Notes under the pieces: generated by a model
Database searches by the model: none
What the model saw: only the letters and a program-made list of their open reading frames with translations
Told to the model about the DNA's origin: nothing
Shown here: one piece after another, positions 44,722 through 53,136 of the stretch
How positions within the stretch are numbered: position 1 is the first letter of the stretch
How the letters are laid out: each line of letters opens with the position of its first letter
Source: Gordonia tangerina
GTDB taxonomy: Bacteria > Actinomycetota > Actinomycetes > Mycobacteriales > Mycobacteriaceae
DNA: 64,000 bases
Direction: 5' to 3'
NCBI RefSeq assembly: GCF_021556435.1
Contig: NZ_JAKGCU010000011.1
Coordinates: forward strand, 62,001 to 126,000
Program-made: the position numbers and the translations under genes

Positions 44722-45308
44722 GCGAGAACACGGCTACGCGGGCGGCCTGGTTGGCGCCCGAACGCGCCGAGCTGGCCGCGGGTCGCATCCTCGACGTCGC
44801 CGAGCAGTTGTTCGTCGAGCAGGGCGTGTCGGCGGTGACGATGCGCGGATTGGCTTCCGCGGTCGGCTGCTCGCGGGCGACCCTGTACCGCTACTACCCG
44901 GGTAAATCCGAGGTGCTCGCCGCCTATGTCGACCGCGCAGCCACCGGCCTCGGCACCGCCGTCGCCGAGGCCGTCCACGATGCGCCGGACCCGGCGACGC
45001 GGCTGGTGAACGCCGTGCTGACGGCGGTGCGCGGGGTGCGGGACAACCCGGCGCTGTCGGCGTGGTTCGTCCCCGACAGCGCAGGCCGGTCGACGTCGCT
45101 GGCGCTGGTCTCCCCCGCGATCGAACACATCACCACCGAATTCCTCGCCGAGATCGCGCCGCACACCGCCGAATCCGACTTGCACGAGCGTGCCCGCTGG
45201 CTGGTACGGGTGATCGTCTCGTTGCTGACCAGTCCCGCCGAATCGGCCGAGGCCGAAGCGGCGCTGCTACACAGGTTCGTGGTGCCGGTGGTGTTGACGC
45301 CCGGGTGA
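44718..45308 (+). CDS. TetR-family regulator of the P450 unit
   Basis: A 196-residue repressor. The helix-turn-helix is AVTMRGLASAVGCSRATLYR followed by YYPGKSEVLAAYV; the remaining helices form the effector domain. The start codon overlaps the P450 stop, so both proteins come from one message, typical of an autorepressed catabolic unit. The palindrome at 43432-43451 in the shared promoter is the obvious candidate target. The ligand is unknown. Confidence 0.9.
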   Translation: MSENTATRAAWLAPERAELAAGRILDVAEQLFVEQGVSAVTMRGLASAVGCSRATLYRYYPGKSEVLAAYVDRAATGLGTAVAEAVHDAPDPATRLVNAVLTAVRGVRDNPALSAWFVPDSAGRSTSLALVSPAIEHITTEFLAEIAPHTAESDLHERARWLVRVIVSLLTSPAESAEAEAALLHRFVVPVVLTPG

Positions 45309-45372
45309 CCACTCCCGCCGAGCACGCCACCCGATTTCAGCGGTGCCGAATCGTCGCCTACACTTCTTTCGG

Positions 45373-45387
45373 TAACGATTGTCATTT
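45373..45387. promoter_or_regulatory. Zur-like box upstream of the zinc importer
   Basis: TAACGATTGTCATTT, 17 bases before the start codon, resembles the actinobacterial Zur operator, whose core is AATGAT-N-ATCATT. The arms AACGAT and GTCATT around a central T agree at four of six paired positions. Confidence 0.55.
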
Positions 45388-45404
45388 GCGTGAGGCGGAG
45401 AACG

Positions 45405-46358
45405 ATGAGGCGAACCCTGGCCACTGCGGCCGCATTGCTCGGCGCCGGCACCCTGGTGCTGGCCGGATGCTCGAGCGGCGACGACGCATCGTCAGACGGC
45501 AGGCCAATCGTCGTGACCTCGACGAACGTCTGGGGGTCGGTCGCCTCGGCGGTCGCCGGCGACAAGGCGACGGTGACCACCCTGTACACCAACAACGAGG
45601 GTGACCCGCACGAGTTCGAACCGTCGGCCGCCGACACCGCCACCGTCGCCGACGCCGACCTCGTGGTGCTCAACGGCGGACACTACGACCAGTACATGGA
45701 AGATGCCGTCGCCGGTGGCGACGTGCCCACCGTGAACGCCTTCGAACTGCTCACCGGCGAGGAACACGCGGCCGAAGAATCCGGTGAGTCCCACGAGGAC
45801 CATTCCCACGACGAGTCGTCGCTCAACGAGCACGTCTTCTACGATCTCGCCGTCGTCGGCGAGGTGGCAACCCAGGTGGGCGATCAGCTCGCCGAGCTCG
45901 ACCCGGCCAACGCCGACGAGTTCCGCTCGAACGCCGAGCAGTTCACCACCGAGATCGACGGCTTGCGTGATCAACTCGCGACCATCAAGGCAGATCACGA
46001 CGGCACCGAGGTCGCCCAGACCGAACCGCTGGCCGGCTATCTCCTCGCCGAGGCCGGCCTCACCGACTCGGCGCCCGCAGGTTTCACCCAGGCCGTCGAG
46101 GAGGGCCAGTCACCGTCGGCCGCCGACCGCGCCGCGATGGAAGATCTGCTGACCTCGGGCTCCGCGCATGCGCTGATCTACAACACACAGGCGGTGGATT
46201 CGGTGACCGAGGCCGTGCTGGCGGTGGCGCAGCGTTCCGATGTGCCGGTCGTGGAGTTCACCGAGACGCTGCCCGACGGCACCACCGACTACATCGCGTG
46301 GCAGTCCGCTCAGATCGAGGACTTGAGCAACGCGCTCGGATCGCATGACGCACACTGA
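45405..46358 (+). CDS. Zinc/metal ABC transporter substrate-binding lipoprotein, ZnuA-like
   Basis: A 317-residue exported lipoprotein. The signal sequence ends in the lipobox LAGC. Conserved features are GDPHEFEPSAAD (first His), a histidine- and acid-rich loop (EESGESHEDHSHDESS), NEHVFYDL (second His) and TEPLAGYLLAEAGL, where most family members have a third His but this one has Glu. It would capture zinc outside the membrane and deliver it to the permease. The ATG at 45405 follows GGAGAACG. It is first in a three-gene operon with a Zur-like box, favouring zinc over manganese. Confidence 0.88.
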   Translation: MRRTLATAAALLGAGTLVLAGCSSGDDASSDGRPIVVTSTNVWGSVASAVAGDKATVTTLYTNNEGDPHEFEPSAADTATVADADLVVLNGGHYDQYMEDAVAGGDVPTVNAFELLTGEEHAAEESGESHEDHSHDESSLNEHVFYDLAVVGEVATQVGDQLAELDPANADEFRSNAEQFTTEIDGLRDQLATIKADHDGTEVAQTEPLAGYLLAEAGLTDSAPAGFTQAVEEGQSPSAADRAAMEDLLTSGSAHALIYNTQAVDSVTEAVLAVAQRSDVPVVEFTETLPDGTTDYIAWQSAQIEDLSNALGSHDAH

Positions 46359-47250
46359 CCGCATGGCCCCACCGCATCATCGGCAAGCGCAGACCGCGGA
46401 ATCGGACCCGCACGCGCCGGTCGCCACCTTCGACGCGGCGCGGCTGGCGTTCGGCTCCCGGGTGCTATGGGACGACCTGGACCTGACGATCTCGCCCGGC
46501 GAGTTCGTCGCGGTGCTGGGCCCGAACGGATCGGGCAAGACGTCGTTCCTGCGGTGTCTGCTGGGCCAGTACCAGCTCGACGCCGGGCGACTCGAGGTGA
46601 CCGATGCGATCGGCTACATCCCGCAGCAGCACGCCGACGACTCGGACCCGATGGCGATGCGCGGCCGCGACCTGGTGGGATTCGGGGTCGACGGCGCGCG
46701 TTGGGGTGTCGGGCTGCGTGGGCGGGCGCGGCGACGTCGACTCGTCGACGCCGCACTGGCCGAGGTCGGCGCCACCGCGTACGCCGACGCCCCGATGGGC
46801 CTGCTCTCCGGCGGAGAGCAGCAACGCCTGCGGGTCGCCCAGAGCCTGACGTCGAACCCGACGCTGCTGCTGTGCGACGAGCCGTTGTCGAGCCTGGACC
46901 CCACCAATCAACAGCGGGTGGTGGAGCTCATCGACGAACGGCGGCGCTCGGCGAACACCGCGATCGTGTTCGTCACGCACGAGATCAACCCGATTCTGCC
47001 TTATGTCGACCGGGTCCTGTACCTGGTGGGCGGCCGGTTCCGCATCGGCACCCCCGACGAGGTGATGACCACCGCGACGCTGTCGAACCTGTACGGCAGC
47101 GACGTCGAGGTGTTGCGGGTCAACGGCCGGTTGGTGGTGATCGGTGGTGAGGACGGCCATCACTGCGAGGAGACCGCCGATCCGGCCACCTTCGCCGCAG
47201 CCGCCGACGCGTCGGCCTTGGTCGACGGAGAGCGAGACCCGCGCACATGA
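46345..47250 (+). CDS. Metal ABC transporter ATP-binding protein, ZnuC-like
   Basis: A 301-residue cytosolic ATPase. Walker A is LGPNGSGKTSFLR, the signature motif is LLSGGEQQRLRVAQ, and Walker B is LLLCDEPLSSLD, followed by the switch His in VTHE. The N-terminal 25 residues are variable. After the ATPase core, a tail contains DGHHCEE, which may bind metal (inference). It overlaps the lipoprotein gene by 14 bp and the permease gene by 4 bp. Confidence 0.93.
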   Translation: MTHTDRMAPPHHRQAQTAESDPHAPVATFDAARLAFGSRVLWDDLDLTISPGEFVAVLGPNGSGKTSFLRCLLGQYQLDAGRLEVTDAIGYIPQQHADDSDPMAMRGRDLVGFGVDGARWGVGLRGRARRRRLVDAALAEVGATAYADAPMGLLSGGEQQRLRVAQSLTSNPTLLLCDEPLSSLDPTNQQRVVELIDERRRSANTAIVFVTHEINPILPYVDRVLYLVGGRFRIGTPDEVMTTATLSNLYGSDVEVLRVNGRLVVIGGEDGHHCEETADPATFAAAADASALVDGERDPRT

Positions 47251-48122
47251 CCGTCGCACAACCGTTGGCGGCCGCGGAGATCGACTTCAGCAAGTTCTGG
47301 GATTTCAGCGCCACCGCCGACCTACTCAGTCGTGACTTCGTCCAACAGTCACTGCTGGCCATCGCGCTGTTGGGCCTGCTCGGCGGCATCCTCGGCCCAC
47401 TGATCGTGGCCCGACAGATGTCGTTTGCCGTGCACGGGGTCAGCGAGCTGTCGGTGACCGGCGCCGCGGCCGCGTTGTTGTTGGGTATCAGCGTCAACAT
47501 CGGCGGAGTGATCGGCGCGGTCATCGCGGCCGGTGTCTTCGGGTTCCTCGGCAACCGTGCGCGCGAACGGGATTCGGTGATCGGCGTGGTGATGGCGTTC
47601 GGTCTCGGGCTCGCCGTGCTGTTCCTGGCGCTCTACGGCAGCGCGCGAACCGGTTTCGCCATGCTCACCGGACAGGTGGTCAGCGTGGGCACCGGCGGGT
47701 TGACCGCCATCGCCATCACCACCGTCGTGGTGCTCGTCGGGATGGCGATCATCTACCGGCCGTTGCTGTTCGCTTCGCTCGACCCGAGGCTGGCGGCCGC
47801 CTCCGGCGTGCCGATCCGCACGTTGTCGGTGGTGTTCGCGGTATTGATGGGTCTGGCATGTGCGCAGGGGGTGCAGATCATCGGCGCGTTGCTGGTGATG
47901 TCGCTGATGATCACCCCGGCCGCCGCGGCCGCACGCTTGACCGCCAATCCGACGACCGTACTGATCGTGTCGGTGATCTTCGCCGAACTGGCCGCGGTCG
48001 GCGGACTCATCCTGTCGCTGGCCCCCGGGCTACCGGTGTCGGTGTTCGTCACGACGATCTCGTTCGTCATCTACGTGGTGTGCCGCTGGCTCGGCCACCG
48101 GCGGCAGTTCGTCACGAGGTAG
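47247..48122 (+). CDS. Metal ABC transporter permease, ZnuB-like
   Basis: A 291-residue integral membrane protein of the ABC-3 family with about eight or nine helices. The conserved coupling region is SLDPRLAAASGVPIRTLSVVF, and VQIIGALLVMSLMITPAAAAARL is typical of the family. It forms the channel for the metal brought by the lipoprotein. GTGA/ATGA-type overlap with the ATPase gene implies coupled translation. The following gap holds family-A repeats. Confidence 0.92.
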   Translation: MTVAQPLAAAEIDFSKFWDFSATADLLSRDFVQQSLLAIALLGLLGGILGPLIVARQMSFAVHGVSELSVTGAAAALLLGISVNIGGVIGAVIAAGVFGFLGNRARERDSVIGVVMAFGLGLAVLFLALYGSARTGFAMLTGQVVSVGTGGLTAIAITTVVVLVGMAIIYRPLLFASLDPRLAAASGVPIRTLSVVFAVLMGLACAQGVQIIGALLVMSLMITPAAAAARLTANPTTVLIVSVIFAELAAVGGLILSLAPGLPVSVFVTTISFVIYVVCRWLGHRRQFVTR

Positions 48123-48135
48123 AGCTCACTCGCCT

Positions 48136-48261
48136 GCCCAGTCAACGGGAAACGGCGCCCAGTCAACGGGAAACGGCGCCCAGTCGATGAGAAACGGCGC
48201 CCAGTCAACGGGGACGGGACCCAGTCAACGGGGACGGGACCCAGTCAACGGGGATGGGACC
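48136..48261. repeat. 20-21-bp tandem repeat tract, family A (six units)
   Basis: Three units of 21 bp (GCCCAGTCAACGGGAAACGGC at 48136 and 48157; a variant at 48178), then three 20-bp units of the form CCCAGTCAACGGGGACGGGA. All have the same orientation. The tract fills the space between the convergent permease gene and the DUF2599 lipoprotein gene. Confidence 0.88.
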
Positions 48262-48277
48262 ATCACGACCGCGAGGG

Positions 48278-48763
48278 CTACTCCTCGGCGAAGCCCGGAT
48301 TGCATCGCGTCTGGATCATCACGTCGTCGGTGACCACCGGTCGCTGCGGTTCGATGTTCCAACTCGGTTTGTCCGGCTCGACGAGACGCGCGAAATCCCA
48401 GTGGCAGTCGAACTGCGCCCGCATACCCGGGGTGTCGGCGTCGGGCGCCATTCGCAGTACCTCCGCCCAGGCGATGTCGTCACCGGTCGGGTTCTCGGTG
48501 CGGCGGCCGGCCGGGGTCGGCACGATCTGCAGGCTCGGGCCGACCGCGGTGTCGACCCACGTCACGCGGTCGACGTAAGGCGGCGGCAGGGTCGGGGTGC
48601 TGGTGGTCGTCGGTGTACTCGCTGCGGCCACACTCGATGTGGTCGTGGTGGTCACCGGCGCCGGGGTGGCGTTGTCGGCTCCTGCGCAGCCACTCACCGT
48701 GACACCGAGTAGTACGGCCGCCAGGAGCGCGGCACCCGCGCCGACGATGTTGTCAGCCTGCAT
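48278..48763 (-). CDS. DUF2599 lipoprotein
   Basis: A 161-residue exported lipoprotein with signal helix GAALLAAVLLGVTV and lipobox VSGC. A Thr/Pro/Ser-rich linker of about 35 residues precedes a compact C-terminal domain (VTWVDTAVGPSLQIVPT, WAEVLRMAPDADTPGMRAQF, WNIEPQRP). This matches DUF2599, a mycobacterial cell-envelope family of unknown function. The start at 48763 has GGGG upstream. It is divergent from the glycoside hydrolase gene (68-bp gap). Confidence 0.82.
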   Translation of the reverse strand: MQADNIVGAGAALLAAVLLGVTVSGCAGADNATPAPVTTTTTSSVAAASTPTTTSTPTLPPPYVDRVTWVDTAVGPSLQIVPTPAGRRTENPTGDDIAWAEVLRMAPDADTPGMRAQFDCHWDFARLVEPDKPSWNIEPQRPVVTDDVMIQTRCNPGFAEE

Positions 48764-48831
48764 ACCCCGCAGGCTAGTCGAGCCGGTGCTGGCAGCCACC
48801 TGTCGCGCCCGGCGACGGGTAGCCTGCGAAG

Positions 48832-49953
48832 GTGAGACGTCCACGATCGGCCGCACTGGTGTGCCTGCTCGTTGTGGTGGCTCTCGGCCTCACCGCCTGC
48901 TCCATCGGTGATCGTCGCCCGCTGACGAGCCCGATCGTCACCGAGGACTTCAGCACCCGGGTCACCGTCACCGACACCGGACTGCGGCTCGACAACCAGC
49001 CCTGGTGGCCCACCGGGTTCAACGCCTACCAACTCGGCACCGACTGGTCTATCAACGAGGGTTGTGGCGCCGAGGTCGATCTCGACGCCTATTTCGCGAA
49101 GCTGCCCGCACATGCGCTCACCCGGTTCAATCTGTTCTCGATGTTCGTCGTCGACAAGAACAGTGGGCTGATCGACTTCGGTCCGCTCGACGCCGTCTTC
49201 GATGCGGCCACCCGCCACCGGCAGATGGTGTTGCCCGTCCTCGCCGGCGGCACCGGCCAGTGCGAGGACGACCAGTTCAAGCAGCGATCGTGGTACGACG
49301 CCGGCTGGCGGACCCAGAAATCTTTGGGCGGCATGACCTTTGCCGATTGGGTTCGCGCCGCCGTGACTCGCTGGAAGGATCGGCCCACCATCGCCGGCTG
49401 GGAACTCGTGGGCGAACCCGAAGCAAGTGTGTGCGGCGCCCAGGGCTGCGACTGGCAGGTCCGCGAATGTCCGCCCGGCGGCGATGAGATCTTGCGCTCG
49501 TTCTTCGACGACGCGGGCGGACTGCTGCGCTCACTCGATCCGAACCGGCCGATCTTCGCCGGGTTCGTCGGCGGCGATCAGTGCGGGCTCGAGGGCTCGG
49601 ACTATCTGCAGGTGGCTGGGTCCGAGCGGCTCGATGTGCTCGACTTCCACGACTACGGCGGCAATCTCACCGACTACGGGCCGTCCGGCAGTGACCTGCC
49701 CACCCGCATCCGACAGGCCAGCGAGGCCGGTAAACCGATCATGGTCAACGAGATCGGCGTGAACGCCGGGTCCTGCCTCGACCCTGCCGAACGTGCACGC
49801 GGGTTGCGCACCAAGATCGGCCAACAGCGCGACGCCGGCACTGCGGGCGCGTTGCTGTGGGCGTTCGTCCCGGATCCCCGAACGCGCGAGTGCACCTACG
49901 ACATCGGGCCGAGCGACCCGGCGTGGCAGGTCATCGCCGACACCGTCAGCTGA
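48832..49953 (+). CDS. Glycoside hydrolase lipoprotein, GH5/mannanase-like
   Basis: A 373-residue secreted lipoprotein (lipobox LTAC). The mature part is a predicted (beta/alpha)8 barrel: PWWPTGFNAYQLGTDW at the first strand, IAGWELVGEPEAS containing the probable acid/base Glu, LDFHDYGG, and IMVNEIGVNAGS containing the probable nucleophile Glu. Family GH5 includes cellulases and mannanases. Three cysteine pairs (GCGAEV, VCGAQGCDWQVREC, CGLEG) suggest disulphides. It ends tail to tail, overlapping the GT-C gene by 8 bp. A bound glycanase beside a polysaccharide-synthase operon would fit trimming or release of that polymer. Confidence 0.8.
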   Translation: MRRPRSAALVCLLVVVALGLTACSIGDRRPLTSPIVTEDFSTRVTVTDTGLRLDNQPWWPTGFNAYQLGTDWSINEGCGAEVDLDAYFAKLPAHALTRFNLFSMFVVDKNSGLIDFGPLDAVFDAATRHRQMVLPVLAGGTGQCEDDQFKQRSWYDAGWRTQKSLGGMTFADWVRAAVTRWKDRPTIAGWELVGEPEASVCGAQGCDWQVRECPPGGDEILRSFFDDAGGLLRSLDPNRPIFAGFVGGDQCGLEGSDYLQVAGSERLDVLDFHDYGGNLTDYGPSGSDLPTRIRQASEAGKPIMVNEIGVNAGSCLDPAERARGLRTKIGQQRDAGTAGALLWAFVPDPRTRECTYDIGPSDPAWQVIADTVS

Positions 49954-51628
49954 CTCCGTTGCTAGTCAACGTGCCGGAACCGGTCACCCGATAGATCCGC
50001 CAGTCGGGCAGATCCGCGCCGACGTTGCGGGCCTCCAGGACCAGCACCCCCACCTGCGCACCGTTCTCGTAGAGCGTCGGGAAGCGGACGTTGAGGGCGT
50101 CGGATTCCCCTCGTCCACTTCGCGGTACCGACAGCATGTATCGCACCCCGTGCGCGGCCGGATCGTTGACGATCTCGGTGAAATCCTGATCCGACGGGAT
50201 GACGAACTGCTTCGGCTTCTGCGACTGGGCGACGACCGCGAAGCCGTACACGGTGTCACACAGCACGCTGCCGTCGGGCAGGTCCAAGTCATCGAGGTAC
50301 TGCGCGATGGACCGTTCGGTCTGAAACGACCGGATCACCCGCTGTCCGTCAAGGACTTCCTGGTTCACCGAATCCTCGTGGGCGCCCAGCGAATAGACCG
50401 CGAACTCCTGCGGCGCATATGTCGGCGACCCCATACCCACCGCGGTGCTCGGTACCGCGATCGCCATTGTGATGACCGCGCACATCCCCAACGCCAGGTA
50501 GCCGGCGCCGCGCCGCACCACGATCCGCGGCGCGCTCGCATGGGCGCCCGGACGCCGGGTGGGGTTCGCGCGGCGGGCGGGAACTGAGAGCAGCGCCACC
50601 ACCGCCGCCAACGGGACGACCGTCAGGTAGAAACGCAGGAACGCAAACGTCGAGCCTTGCGAGTAGCTGTACACCTGGAAACCCAGGACCAGTCCGATGA
50701 TGACCAACGGCACCAGCAACGGGTAGAACCGCTGACGCCGATATCGCACGATCGCGACCACCGCCAACAACAACGGGAACAGTGGTGCCAGGATCAGCAG
50801 TTCGGTCGTCGAGAACCGCAGCGCCTGCCACGGGGTGGACGACCCGCTGCCCCCGGATTGTTCGATGATGGCCGCGTTGCCATAGGCCGAGGACAACTGC
50901 GCGAACAGATCGCCAGTGATCAACCAACTCGTGAACGCCCAGCCGACGAAGGCGACGAATGCCGGCAACGCGACGATCGCGACATCGAGGATCACCCGCA
51001 TCACCCGATCGGTCTTGTCGCTGCGACGGAAGGTCACCAGCGCGACCACCGCGCCCGCGCCCAGCGCGGCGGCGGCGCCGTCGTAGCGGGTGAGGTAGGC
51101 GAATCCCAAGGCGATCCCCGCGGCGACCAGATCGTGCACGTCGTCGGTGTCGATCCAGCGAATGAGACGTCGGCCGCACCACGTCAGGAAGAACAGATAC
51201 GGGGCCTCACTCATCCCGTTCGCGGCGTACAGCACGATCATCGGATTGAGTGCGTAGCTCGCGGTGACCGCGATCGTGATCCACGGCGCCACCCCGCGGT
51301 CGCGTGCGATACCGGCGATCTGCACCACCGAGCCGGCCATGAACACCGACGACATCACCGCCGCCGACAGCGCCGAGGTGGTGATCGCCGGGAAGATCGG
51401 GGTCAGCGCCGTCAACGGCAACTGCACGATCACGGTGAGCGGGGTGAAGATGAAGCCGATCGCCGACAGGTGGGGGTCGCGGCTGAACAGCACACTCTGC
51501 GCCGACTGCACCCGCGACAGCGAGTCACCGAAATACCACCGCACATCGGCGGCCAACCACACCCCGATCACCAGGTAGAGCAGCCAGATCACCAGGAACA
51601 GGCCGATGGCCTGCCGACGGGCCGTCAC
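49946..51628 (-). CDS. Polytopic GT-C-like glycosyltransferase
   Basis: A 560-residue membrane protein with about 10-12 helices. The first extracytoplasmic loop has WYFGDSLSRVQSAQSVLFSRDPH, with acidic residues where GT-C enzymes place the catalytic Asp. A large C-terminal extracytoplasmic domain begins near residue 420 (EFAVYSLGAHEDSVNQEVLDG). GT-C enzymes use polyprenyl-phosphate sugars, so it could add sugars to the polymer or to an envelope protein. The GTG start at 51628 overlaps the GT2 stop by four bases. It is the last gene of the operon. Confidence 0.78.
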   Translation of the reverse strand: MTARRQAIGLFLVIWLLYLVIGVWLAADVRWYFGDSLSRVQSAQSVLFSRDPHLSAIGFIFTPLTVIVQLPLTALTPIFPAITTSALSAAVMSSVFMAGSVVQIAGIARDRGVAPWITIAVTASYALNPMIVLYAANGMSEAPYLFFLTWCGRRLIRWIDTDDVHDLVAAGIALGFAYLTRYDGAAAALGAGAVVALVTFRRSDKTDRVMRVILDVAIVALPAFVAFVGWAFTSWLITGDLFAQLSSAYGNAAIIEQSGGSGSSTPWQALRFSTTELLILAPLFPLLLAVVAIVRYRRQRFYPLLVPLVIIGLVLGFQVYSYSQGSTFAFLRFYLTVVPLAAVVALLSVPARRANPTRRPGAHASAPRIVVRRGAGYLALGMCAVITMAIAVPSTAVGMGSPTYAPQEFAVYSLGAHEDSVNQEVLDGQRVIRSFQTERSIAQYLDDLDLPDGSVLCDTVYGFAVVAQSQKPKQFVIPSDQDFTEIVNDPAAHGVRYMLSVPRSGRGESDALNVRFPTLYENGAQVGVLVLEARNVGADLPDWRIYRVTGSGTLTSNGVS

Positions 51629-53136
51629 GTCGCCTGCTCGGTGCTCGGGGCGGCGGGCTCGTCGGCCTTCTTGTCGTCGGCACCCGTCGACAATCCGTGG
51701 AAGGTCTTCTCCCAGTACGACGGGTTGAACAACATCTGCCACATGCCCTTGATTGCCGCGATACTCATCAGGACCCAATACGCGGGCACCATCAGACCCG
51801 ACCACACCAGTGCGCTGCGCCCATCCTCCCGCAGCGCAACGAGATTCATGTAGATTGCCGCACCGTTACCGAAGATCAACGAGATGAGCGACAGGTAGTA
51901 GATCGGCCCCGGGAACAGGTCGGCGAACACCGGCGGCTGTCCCGCGATCCACACCACCATGATCAGCCAGAAGATCATGTTCATACACGCGATGACCGGG
52001 GTGCCGGCGATCAGCAGTGTGAATCGGTACCACGCCACCGGACCCAGGATGTGCCACAACGCGATCGGGCGGCGCATATGCACCAGCCACGTCTGCATGT
52101 AGCCCTTGTACCAACGCGACCGTTGCCGCACCCAGTTGATCGCGTCGACGTTGGCTTCTTCCAGCGTGATCGAGTCGAGAACCGCGGTGCGGTAACCGTT
52201 TCCAGAGATCCGGACGCCGAGGTCGGCATCCTCGGTCACGTTGAACGGGTCCCAGGCGCCGATGTCGTCGAGCACGTCACGCCGGAAGTGATTCGACGTG
52301 CCGCCCAACGGTATCGGTGCGCGACTGACCATCAGGCCGGGCAGGAGGTAGCCGAACCAGATGCCGTAGTCGGCGGTGAACCACTCGGTGAGGACATTGT
52401 CGCGCGGATTGTGGAAGTTCAGCGCGCACTGAACGCACACCACCCGGTCGTCCTCTTGCCGGAAAGCAGCCACCGCACGCCGCGGCTGCAGCGGGTCGGG
52501 CAGGTCTTCGGCGTCGAAGATGGTGACGATGTCGCCGGTGGCGAAGTGCAGACCGTAGTTACAGGCCTTCGGCTTGGTGCGCGGGTCCGCGGGCGGGACC
52601 AGCACCACGGTCACCAGGTCGTTGTCGCCCACATCGCGAGCCGCGGTGATCGTCGGCTCGTCGTCGGCCTCCAAGAGCAGCAGAACCTGCAGTTTCTCGT
52701 GGGGGTACACCAGCGATTCCATGGCCGCGATGAGGTCGCCGACCACCTCGGGTTCGCCGTAGGCGGGCACCAGCACGGTGTACCGCGGCAGTTCGTCGTC
52801 GGGGATTGCCCGTGCCTGCTCGTCGCTGATCCGGATGGCGCCGTTGACCAGTCCACGTCGGAAGATCACCAACCGATCCAGCAGCGACAGGACGTAGACG
52901 ACGGTCGCGACGGAGATCAACCCGGCCGCGGTATGCACCGGGAACAGCACGAGCAGGACCACGACGACCACCAGCGCGCCGATGCCGCCGATCTTCTGGC
53001 CGCGACTGAACGGCACCGACGCCGACATCTGCGGATCGATGTCACGCAGCCGCTCGACGGCGTCGTAGAGCGCGGCCTCCCGGTAGTCGGCATCGTCGAG
53101 GAGTTCGGCCACGCTTCGGCCATCCCGCGGTGTCAT
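51625..53136 (-). CDS. Processive GT2 glycosyltransferase (NfrB/XagB-like, BcsA-related)
   Basis: A 503-residue membrane glycosyltransferase. Two helices (residues of about 45-95) precede the GT2 domain. Motifs of processive synthases are present: LEADDEPT, TIFDAEDLPDP (DxD region), NVTEDADLG (general base) and QRSRWYKGYMQTW (the QxxRW motif). The segment TKPKACNYGLHFATGD and IPLGGTSNHFRRDVL match the NfrB/XagB group rather than true cellulose synthase. Three to four helices follow; no PilZ domain is present, so no c-di-GMP control is seen. It would polymerise and export a polysaccharide with the BcsB-like partner. The ATG at 53136 overlaps the previous stop. Confidence 0.87.
   Translation of the reverse strand: MTPRDGRSVAELLDDADYREAALYDAVERLRDIDPQMSASVPFSRGQKIGGIGALVVVVVLLVLFPVHTAAGLISVATVVYVLSLLDRLVIFRRGLVNGAIRISDEQARAIPDDELPRYTVLVPAYGEPEVVGDLIAAMESLVYPHEKLQVLLLLEADDEPTITAARDVGDNDLVTVVLVPPADPRTKPKACNYGLHFATGDIVTIFDAEDLPDPLQPRRAVAAFRQEDDRVVCVQCALNFHNPRDNVLTEWFTADYGIWFGYLLPGLMVSRAPIPLGGTSNHFRRDVLDDIGAWDPFNVTEDADLGVRISGNGYRTAVLDSITLEEANVDAINWVRQRSRWYKGYMQTWLVHMRRPIALWHILGPVAWYRFTLLIAGTPVIACMNMIFWLIMVVWIAGQPPVFADLFPGPIYYLSLISLIFGNGAAIYMNLVALREDGRSALVWSGLMVPAYWVLMSIAAIKGMWQMLFNPSYWEKTFHGLSTGADDKKADEPAAPSTEQAT

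Noticed and set aside
48136..48261. Possible CRISPR array
   Set aside because: The repeats are directly adjacent with no unique spacers of 25-45 bp, and no cas genes are present.
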